A stretch of 10,758 nucleotides of DNA, taken from Deltaproteobacteria bacterium. GTDB taxonomy: Bacteria; Desulfobacterota; G020345765. This document shows, piece after piece, positions 5,492 to 10,758 of the stretch (position 1 is its first letter; each line of letters opens with the position of its first letter). A program made the position numbers and the translations under genes. Under the pieces are notes generated by a model. The model searched no databases, was not told where the DNA came from, and saw only the letters and a program-made list of their open reading frames with translations. The DNA lies in assembly GCA_030616835.1 (NCBI GenBank), contig JAUWWP010000051.1, positions 1 through 10,758 of the forward strand. Direction: 5' to 3'.

Positions 5492-7248
5492 AGGAAGGCA
5501 GGATAGTAAAGGTTTCCGGGCCCCTGGTGGTGGCTGAAGGCATGACGGATGCGAAGATGTTCGATGTTGTCCGGGTAAGTGAAAAGGGTCTTATCGGCGA
5601 GATCATCGAGCTGAGGGGGGACCGGGCAAGTATTCAGGTATCTGAGGAGACCAGTGGGCTTGGTCCCGGGGAGCCGGTTGTCTCTACCGGGCAGACACTG
5701 AGTGTTGAGCTGGCCCCGGGAATGATTGAGTCAATATATGATGGTATTCAGCGCCCGCTTACGGTTATCCGGGAGATGGTGGGTGACTATATCGTCCGGG
5801 GAGTTGATGTACCGGCAATTGACCGGAAGAAGAAATGGTCGTTTACTTCTGCTGCCAAGCCGGGGGATCGGGTGAGCCCGGGGGACCTGCTGGGGGTGGT
5901 CGAGGAGACCGTCCTGGTGGCTCACTGGATAATGGTTCCTCCCGGGATCGAAGGGAAGATAGTTGAGCTGAAGGAGGGCGAGTTTACGGTTGAAGAGACG
6001 ATCGGTCGGATCGAGACGAGCGAAGGGGTAAAGGATCTCTGCATGCTTCAGCGCTGGCCGGTGCGCCGGCCGCGTCCGATCAAGAAGAAGCTGCCTCCGG
6101 TTGAACCCCTGGTCACCGGGCAGCGGGTTATCGATGCCTTCTTTCCAGTGAGTAAGGGCGGCACCGCCTGCATACCCGGCCCCTTCGGCAGTGGCAAGAC
6201 GGTGATTCAACATCAACTGGCAAAATGGGCAGATGCCGATATTGTCGTTTTTGTCGGCTGTGGTGAGCGGGGTAATGAGATGACCGATGTGCTTATGGAG
6301 TTTCCCCAGCTCAAAGATCCCCGCAGTGGTGAGCCGCTGATGAAACGCACCGTAATGGTGGCCAATACTTCGAATATGCCGGTGGCGGCACGGGAGGCCT
6401 CGGTCTATACCGGGATTACCATGGGGGAGTATTTTCGGGATATGGGCTACCGCGTGGCGGTGATGGCGGATTCTACTTCCCGCTGGGCGGAGGCAATGCG
6501 GGAGATCTCCGGGCGACTGGAGGAGATGCCCGGCGAGGAGGGGTATCCTGCCTATCTGGGCACCCGGATTGCGGAATTTTATGAAAGGTCCGGGAAGGTA
6601 ATCTGTCTGGGTAGTGATCAGCGCGAAGGCGCCCTCACCGTAATTGGTTCAGTATCACCCCCGGGAGGGGACCTGTCCGATCCTGTGGTTCAGGCAACCT
6701 TGCGGGTGGCCCGGGTATTCTGGAGCCTGGAGGATCTCCTTGCCTTTCAACGCCATTTCCCGGCCATTAGCTGGCTGAACAGCTACTCCCTGTATCTGGA
6801 TGACCTTGAAGATTATCTGAAGAGGGAGGTTGATGAGCGGATGCCGGCGAAGCGTCGCCAGGCGATGAAGCTTCTTCAGCAGGAAGCCGAGCTTCAGGAT
6901 GTGGTCAAGCTGATCGGCGTTGATGCCCTGTCGTCCGAGGATAGGTTGATCCTTATTACTGCCCGGTCAATCCGGGAGGATTTCCTCCATCAGATCGCCT
7001 TTGATGAGATTGATACCTATAGCTCCCTCAAGAAACAGTTTAAGCTGCTGAACATAATTATGGTGATGCACGAGGCTACCAAGGAAGCTCTGGCCCGGGG
7101 TGTCTCAATAGATAAGCTCCAGGGCCTGCGGGTTTGGGAGGAGATTGCCCGGGCAAAATATATACCGGAGCCACAGATTGCGGAGATTGACCAGATTAAG
7201 GAGAGGATCGAGGCGGAGATTGAGGAACTACTGGAAACCGAGGGGTGA
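5488..7248 (+). CDS. atpA: V/A-type ATPase catalytic subunit A
   Basis: The 586-residue catalytic subunit alternates with B in the hexameric head and hydrolyses or makes ATP. The N-terminal beta-barrel starts GRIVKVSGPLVVAEGM. The A-specific 'non-homologous' bulge lies at about residues 115-190. The P-loop is GPFGSGKTV at residues 231-239 with K237. The catalytic glutamate is E260 in GCGERGNE, and VAVMADSTSRWAEAMREIS is the Walker B region. GEEGYPAYLGTRIAEFYERSG is also fully conserved. The helical C-terminal domain ends ...EELLETEG. Nothing is missing and the length is typical (580-600). The start overlaps the F stop (ATGA) with GGGAGG at 5478-5483. The stop TGA lies within a 10-bp sequence repeated 312 bp downstream at 7558-7567, across the following gap. 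Confidence 0.98.
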   Translation: MKEGRIVKVSGPLVVAEGMTDAKMFDVVRVSEKGLIGEIIELRGDRASIQVSEETSGLGPGEPVVSTGQTLSVELAPGMIESIYDGIQRPLTVIREMVGDYIVRGVDVPAIDRKKKWSFTSAAKPGDRVSPGDLLGVVEETVLVAHWIMVPPGIEGKIVELKEGEFTVEETIGRIETSEGVKDLCMLQRWPVRRPRPIKKKLPPVEPLVTGQRVIDAFFPVSKGGTACIPGPFGSGKTVIQHQLAKWADADIVVFVGCGERGNEMTDVLMEFPQLKDPRSGEPLMKRTVMVANTSNMPVAAREASVYTGITMGEYFRDMGYRVAVMADSTSRWAEAMREISGRLEEMPGEEGYPAYLGTRIAEFYERSGKVICLGSDQREGALTVIGSVSPPGGDLSDPVVQATLRVARVFWSLEDLLAFQRHFPAISWLNSYSLYLDDLEDYLKREVDERMPAKRRQAMKLLQQEAELQDVVKLIGVDALSSEDRLILITARSIREDFLHQIAFDEIDTYSSLKKQFKLLNIIMVMHEATKEALARGVSIDKLQGLRVWEEIARAKYIPEPQIAEIDQIKERIEAEIEELLETEG

Positions 7249-7255
7249 GCCGATA
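7246..7255 (+). repeat. Direct repeat flanking the A-B gap, left copy
   Basis: The ten bases tgagccgata begin with the TGA stop of subunit A and recur exactly at 7558-7567 on the far side of the gap. Bases adjoining each copy differ, so the match is exactly ten. The arrangement resembles a target-site duplication around an inserted element at 7256-7557. Confidence 0.6.
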
Positions 7256-7310
7256 GTAGTTAGTAAAACTCTGTAAAATACCGGTGGCTCTTCACGGAAT
7301 ATAGAAGAAG

Positions 7311-7532
7311 TATAATGTCAAATGTCAAAGCTCAAAGTTCAAACAAAGTCCAAAGTTCAAATGACAAAATATATGAATAAATTCTAAGCACTAAGCACCA
7401 AATCCTAAATAATTTCAAATGATCAAAACCCAAAGCTCAAAACATTGTTTTAAACATTTGATATTGGAATTTTGGATTTGTTTAGGGTTTAGGGTTTTGG
7501 ATTTAGAATTTATCAGTTGACATTTGGATTTA
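7311..7532 (+). repeat. Long AT-rich imperfect inverted repeat, copy 2 (between A and B)
   Basis: This second copy of the AT-rich repeat also begins tataatgtcaaa, here with a local duplication aatgtcaaatgtcaaa. The inverse form of the left arm (caaagttcaaa, aaatcctaaat) appears on the right (tttagggtttagggttttgg, tttagaattt, gacatttgg). It lacks the 36-bp GC-rich insert of copy 1. It sits inside the 371-bp gap 7249-7619, which holds no gene that I can support. Confidence 0.8.
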
Positions 7533-7561
7533 ATTGTTTACCTACAACAATTTGTGATGAG
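7520..7561 (+). repeat. 42-nt block shared with the gap before subunit I
   Basis: This matches 592-633 at 35 of 42 positions. Here it continues directly from the right end of the AT-rich repeat and overlaps the first bases of the right direct-repeat copy. It may be the true terminus of the repeat family or a leader element preceding the B-D block. Confidence 0.6.
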
Positions 7562-7567
7562 CCGATA
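7558..7567 (+). repeat. Direct repeat flanking the A-B gap, right copy
   Basis: This is the exact second copy of tgagccgata, 312 bp after the first, lying 52 bp before the subunit B start. Confidence 0.6.
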
Positions 7568-7619
7568 TGGCAGGAATCATCAGATAAAATAGGTTCACTA
7601 CTAAGAACAGGGGTAATCA

Positions 7620-9032
7620 ATGCTTAAGGAATATCTGACGATCAAGGATATTATCGGTCCGCTGGTGTTAGTAGAGGAAGTAGAGGGAGTCAAGTACGAG
7701 GAGTTAGTTGAGCTGGAGCTCGCCAACGGGGAGACCCGTCAGGGGAAGGTGCTCGTGGTTGAGACCGGCAAGGCACTGGTGCAACTGTTTGAGGGCTCTA
7801 CCGGAGTGGATGTCTCCCGGAGCCGGGTGCGCTTTCTCGGCCGGGGAATCGAGCTGGGGGTTTCCCCTGACATGCTCGGCCGGATCTTTGACGGTCTGGG
7901 CCGACCGAAGGATGAGGGGCCGAGGATCCTGCCGGAGAAAAGACTGGATATCAATGGGAGTCCGATCAATCCCTATGCCCGGGATTATCCTTCGGAGTTT
8001 ATCCAGACCGGTGTTTCCTCAATCGATGGGCTTAACACCCTGGTTCGGGGTCAAAAGCTTCCGATCTTCTCGGGCTCCGGGCTGCCTCATAATCGGCTTG
8101 CTGCCCAGATCGCTCGCCAGGCCAGGGTACTGGGGGCAGAGGAGAAGTTTGTCGTAATCTTCGCGGCAATGGGCATAACCTTTGAGGAGGCAAACTACTT
8201 CATAAATGAGTTCCGGCGCACCGGCGCCCTCGCGAGAGCGGTTCTGTTTCTCAACCTGGCCGATGACCCCGCAATCGAACGGATTGCCACTCCCCGGATG
8301 GCGCTTACCACCGCCGAATACCTTGCCTTTGACCTGGGAATGCACGTGCTGGCGATCCTGACCGATATGACCAACTACTGTGAGGCTCTGCGGGAGATCT
8401 CGGCAGCCAGAAAGGAGATTCCGGGTCGGCGGGGATTCCCGGGCTATCTGTATACGGATCTGGCCACTATCTATGAGCGGGCAGGCAGGATTAAGGGTAA
8501 GAAAGGCTCGATTACCCAGATCCCGGTCCTTACCATGCCGGATGACGATAAGACCCACCCGATCCCGGATTTGACCGGATATATTACCGAGGGGCAGATC
8601 GTGCTCAGCCGTCAGTTGCATAAGAAAGGAATTCAGCCTCCGGTCGATGTGCTTCCCTCCCTCTCCCGACTCAAGGATAAAGGGATCGGAGAGGGTAAGA
8701 CCCGGGAGGATCAGGCCGATCTGTTCAATCAATTATTCGCGGCCTATGCCCGGGGGAAAGAAGCTCAGGAACTGGCGGTTATCTTAGGGGAGACCGCCCT
8801 CAGTGAGATGGATCGGCTTTATTACCGCTTTGCCGATACCTTTGAGCAGCGGTATGTTTCCCAGGGGGAGGATGAGGATAGATCGATCGAGCAGACCCTT
8901 GAGCTTGGCTGGGAGATGCTCGCCGCTTTCCCCCCATCGGAACTAAAAAGAGTCCGACAGGCGTGGCTGGATAAATACCTTTCCAAGTATCGCACTGAAG
9001 AGAGTGCGACTCAGGAGGAAGGTGAAGGGTAA
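7620..9032 (+). CDS. atpB: V/A-type ATPase regulatory subunit B
   Basis: The 470-residue non-catalytic subunit alternates with A in the head and completes the nucleotide pockets. The start region has IKDIIGPLVLVEEVEGVKYEE. In place of a P-loop it has the normal B-type sequence FSGSGLPHN at about residues 148-156. The arginine that reaches into the catalytic pocket is R350 in PSLSRL. Other family blocks present are LTDMTNYCEALREIS, RRGFPGYLYTDLATIYERAG and GQIVLSRQLHKKGIQPPVDV. The ATG at 7620 has AGGGG six bases upstream. The stop overlaps the start of D as TAATG (9030-9034). Length is typical. It begins a new block after the 371-bp repeat-bearing gap, so A and B, which are needed in equal amounts, are not directly coupled here. 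Confidence 0.98.
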   Translation: MLKEYLTIKDIIGPLVLVEEVEGVKYEELVELELANGETRQGKVLVVETGKALVQLFEGSTGVDVSRSRVRFLGRGIELGVSPDMLGRIFDGLGRPKDEGPRILPEKRLDINGSPINPYARDYPSEFIQTGVSSIDGLNTLVRGQKLPIFSGSGLPHNRLAAQIARQARVLGAEEKFVVIFAAMGITFEEANYFINEFRRTGALARAVLFLNLADDPAIERIATPRMALTTAEYLAFDLGMHVLAILTDMTNYCEALREISAARKEIPGRRGFPGYLYTDLATIYERAGRIKGKKGSITQIPVLTMPDDDKTHPIPDLTGYITEGQIVLSRQLHKKGIQPPVDVLPSLSRLKDKGIGEGKTREDQADLFNQLFAAYARGKEAQELAVILGETALSEMDRLYYRFADTFEQRYVSQGEDEDRSIEQTLELGWEMLAAFPPSELKRVRQAWLDKYLSKYRTEESATQEEGEG

Positions 9033-9649
9033 TGAGAATAAGTACCCATGCTACCCGGATGGAGTTGCTTCGCTTGCGGAGAAGGCTGGGGGTAGCGCTT
9101 CGGGGATATAAGCTGCTTAAGGACAAGCAGGATGAATTGATGAAGCAGTTTATGGAGCTGATTGAGCAGATCGGGGGCATAAGAGAGCATGTGGAGAGGC
9201 ATCTCATCCAGGCATTTCAGGGATTTCTTCTGGCCAGTGCCGTAATGTCCCGGGAGGAAATGGAAGAGGCATTGGCCTTTCCCAATAAGAAAGTCAACCT
9301 GGAGGTTAAAACCAGAAGGGTCATGAACCTCCAGATTCCGGTAATGAATTTGCGGACCGAGAGATCAGTCTACTGCTACGGCTACGGCACAACCTCGGGA
9401 GATCTGGACATCGCTCTTTATGATCTGGAGGGCATTCTGAAGGAGATGATTATTCTGGCCGAGCGCGAGAAGGCACTGGAGCTGCTGGCTGCCGAGATTG
9501 AGAAGACCCGGCGGCGGGTGAATGCCCTGGAGTATATCCTGATCCCGGATCTACGGGAAACGATAAAGTATATTGAGCTAAAGCTCTCCGAGATGGAGAG
9601 ATCAAATCTTACCCGATTGATGAGAATAAAGGAGATTATTGCAGGTTAA
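9032..9649 (+). CDS. atpD: V/A-type ATPase subunit D (central shaft)
   Basis: The 205-residue protein forms the long antiparallel coiled coil of the rotor that turns inside the A3B3 head. Its signature N-terminal block is ATRMELLRLRRRLGVALRGYKLLKDKQDEL. A central beta-hairpin region follows (about residues 95-125, with ERSVYCYGYGTTSGDLD). A second helix holds RRRVNALEYILIPDLRETIKYI, the standard C-terminal signature (RRVNALE.v.IP.l..TI..I). AGGAGG at 9013-9018 lies inside the end of B, and the ATG overlaps the B stop. Length is normal. All nine subunits usually needed for a bacterial V/A-ATPase are now accounted for. Confidence 0.97.
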   Translation: MRISTHATRMELLRLRRRLGVALRGYKLLKDKQDELMKQFMELIEQIGGIREHVERHLIQAFQGFLLASAVMSREEMEEALAFPNKKVNLEVKTRRVMNLQIPVMNLRTERSVYCYGYGTTSGDLDIALYDLEGILKEMIILAEREKALELLAAEIEKTRRRVNALEYILIPDLRETIKYIELKLSEMERSNLTRLMRIKEIIAG

Positions 9650-9670
9650 TCCCTTCTCAGGAGGAAACCG

Positions 9671-10177
9671 ATGTCACTTACAGATAGGATAACTGCCGAA
9701 ACCACATTAAAGGAGGCCAGTGAGATTGCCCGGGCCGAGGCGACGGTAGTCGAGCTGAATGCCTCGCTCCCGGAGATGGTGCAGAAGATAATCGAGAATC
9801 CGAGGATACGCACCCTGTGTGTGGTAGATCAGGAGCAGAAGCTGGTTGGGATTATTCCCTCCCGGGCACTGGACGATGATGTTTTCAGTCGGATCGTGCC
9901 GGAGAAGTTCCTTGAGGGGCATTACGGGGCGGGGAGGTTGCTCAAATATATCGCCGGGCCGGAGTTGACTGCCGAGTCAATTATGCGCCGTCCCCAGTTG
10001 GTAAAGCTAAATTCCACCCTGGCCGAGGCCCTCCGCATTCTCTATGAGAATGATCTTGAAGGCATCCCGATAGTTGACGATGAGCTCAGGATCGTGGGCT
10101 ATGTGGATATGCACGAGATCCTGGCCGTGTGGCTGAAGGCCTCAAAAAAAGCGAGCCCGCCAAAGGATAGAGAATAG
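9671..10177 (+). CDS. Two-CBS-domain protein linked to the ATPase operon
   Basis: The 168-residue soluble protein consists of little more than a CBS pair. CBS1 spans about residues 12-75 (SLPEMVQKIIENPRIRTLCVVDQEQKLVGIIPSRAL). CBS2 spans about 107-158 (ESIMRRPQLVKLNSTLAEALRILYENDLEGIPIVDDELRIVGYVDMHEIL). CBS pairs commonly bind AMP, ADP, ATP or related ligands and regulate partner proteins; no effector domain is fused here. The gene follows D by 21 bp with a perfect AGGAGG at 9659-9664, so it is very likely co-transcribed with the ATPase. A role as an energy-state sensor acting on this ATPase, or on a transporter encoded further downstream, is inference from position only. The insertion between the domains (about residues 70-105) is helical. 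Confidence 0.88.
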   Translation: MSLTDRITAETTLKEASEIARAEATVVELNASLPEMVQKIIENPRIRTLCVVDQEQKLVGIIPSRALDDDVFSRIVPEKFLEGHYGAGRLLKYIAGPELTAESIMRRPQLVKLNSTLAEALRILYENDLEGIPIVDDELRIVGYVDMHEILAVWLKASKKASPPKDRE

Positions 10178-10240
10178 GGAATATAAAGCGGGACGTAGTT
10201 CCATTAGTTCCATAACTAATTCAAATCCTTTGACTTTACT

Positions 10241-10265
10241 TCCTTCGATTCTGCTCAGAACAGGC
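10241..10265 (+). repeat. Diverged copy of the 36-bp insert family
   Basis: The sequence tccttcgattctgctcagaa and the following caggc keep both ends of the 3969-4004 insert (ccttcga at the left, ctcag-aca-g at the right) but lack its central GC stem. It lies in the 149-bp gap between the CBS and DUF488 genes. The same gap also contains the short hairpin aatggg-gtca-cccatt (10285-10300) and a near-tandem pair of tagttccat (10196 and 10205); no gene is seen there. Confidence 0.5.
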
Positions 10266-10326
10266 AGAACAGCCAAGTGCAGCCAATGGGGTCACCCATT
10301 ATCCTTTCAGCGCCCATTTTAAGGGG

Positions 10327-10752
10327 ATGAAGACTATTTATAGCATTGGTCACAGCACCAGAAGTATTGAAGATTTTCTTACCCTCCTCAAGCAAAATAA
10401 TATTAAAACCCTGATCGATGTTCGAAGCTTTCCTGTCAGTAAATGGGAGCAGTTCAGAAAGGAAAACCTCTCCCGTTTGCTCTCGGATAATGGTTTCAAG
10501 TATGTTTATCTGGGCAGGGAGTTGGGCGGTTTCAGAAAGGGTGGATATGAAAGGTATACCCGGACGGAAGAATTTGAGAAGGGATTGGAGAAAGTAAAGG
10601 CATATGCCCTTGAGGAAGAGACTGCGCTTATGTGTGCTGAGAGATTTCCCTGGAGATGCCATCGCCGGCATATATCACGGGCATTTGAGGAGAAGGGTTG
10701 GAGGGTGATTCATATAATTGATAAGAATAGAACCTGGATACCAAAAAAGTGA
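10327..10752 (+). CDS. DUF488 family protein
   Basis: The 141-residue protein has the marks of DUF488. These are IYSIGHSTRSIEDFLTLLKQ near the start, TLIDVRSFPVSKWEQF, YVYLGRELGGFRKGGYERY, and the cysteine block ALMCAERFPWRCHRRHIS at about residues 108-125. The biochemical role of the family is not settled. The start matches the family N-terminus (IGHS within ten residues), but the purine run AAGGGG touches the ATG directly, so the ribosome site is badly spaced. The gene is complete, ending in TGA at 10750-10752 just before the window edge. A 149-bp gap separates it from the CBS gene, so it need not belong to the ATPase operon. Codon use looks a little more AT-rich than in the ATPase genes. 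Confidence 0.88.
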   Translation: MKTIYSIGHSTRSIEDFLTLLKQNNIKTLIDVRSFPVSKWEQFRKENLSRLLSDNGFKYVYLGRELGGFRKGGYERYTRTEEFEKGLEKVKAYALEEETALMCAERFPWRCHRRHISRAFEEKGWRVIHIIDKNRTWIPKK

Positions 10753-10758
10753 AATGTA

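Noticed and set aside
8061..8090. Loss of the ATP-binding P-loop in subunit B
   Set aside because: SGSGLPHN is the normal state for the non-catalytic B subunit of V/A-ATPases, not a mutation.
8019..8732. Long open frame on the - strand inside subunit B (237 codons), and similar antisense frames at 3105-3629 and 5731-6216
   Set aside because: They lie wholly opposite strongly conserved ATPase genes, have no recognisable domains and reflect codon bias of the + strand.
10327..10752. DUF488 gene broken or truncated at the window edge
   Set aside because: The frame is complete with its stop at 10750-10752 and all family blocks are present; it is only somewhat short.

Overview
The window is a nearly pure housekeeping locus from a bacterium. 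It holds a complete V/A-type (vacuolar/archaeal-type) rotary ATPase gene cluster, followed by a two-CBS-domain protein and a DUF488 protein, all on the + strand. Bacterial signs are AGGAGG-type ribosome binding sites, one TTG start, stop/start overlaps (TAATG, ATGA), and the gene order H-I-K-E-C-F-A-B-D, which matches the Enterococcus hirae ntp order F-I-K-E-C-G-A-B-D. The coding DNA is moderately GC-rich, the gaps are AT-rich and packed with repeats. That style is common in genomes of uncultivated bacterial phyla, but I cannot name the lineage from the sequence.

Layout: 1-138 is probably the 3' end of an upstream gene. 139-462 encodes peripheral stalk subunit H (G-like). 463-642 is a gap with a 10-bp tandem repeat, a GCGA-loop hairpin and a conserved block. 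643-3825 encodes I (membrane a subunit), K (c ring) and E (stalk), tightly coupled. 3826-4146 is a repeat-filled gap. 4147-7248 encodes C, F and catalytic A, coupled by overlaps. 7249-7619 is a second repeat-filled gap. 7620-10177 encodes B, D and the CBS protein. 10178-10326 is a short gap with a further repeat fragment, and 10327-10752 encodes the DUF488 protein.

How the genes work together: A and B form the hexameric ATPase head, D and F the rotor shaft, C the socket onto the K ring, E and H the peripheral stalks, and I the stator half-channel. Together they interconvert ATP and an ion gradient. K carries the full Na+-ligand set known from E. hirae NtpK, so a Na+-coupled enzyme is predicted. 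The CBS protein is placed like an operon member and could sense adenine nucleotides.

I see no undescribed defence, mobile or biosynthetic system. The noteworthy signals are repeats. A palindromic repeat of about 120 bp is inserted in frame inside subunit I and encodes nearly the same peptide on both strands. Two related repeats of about 220 bp split the ATPase operon, one carrying a nested 36-bp insert and the other lying between a perfect 10-bp direct duplication. Related sequence blocks also recur just upstream of each of the four gene blocks.
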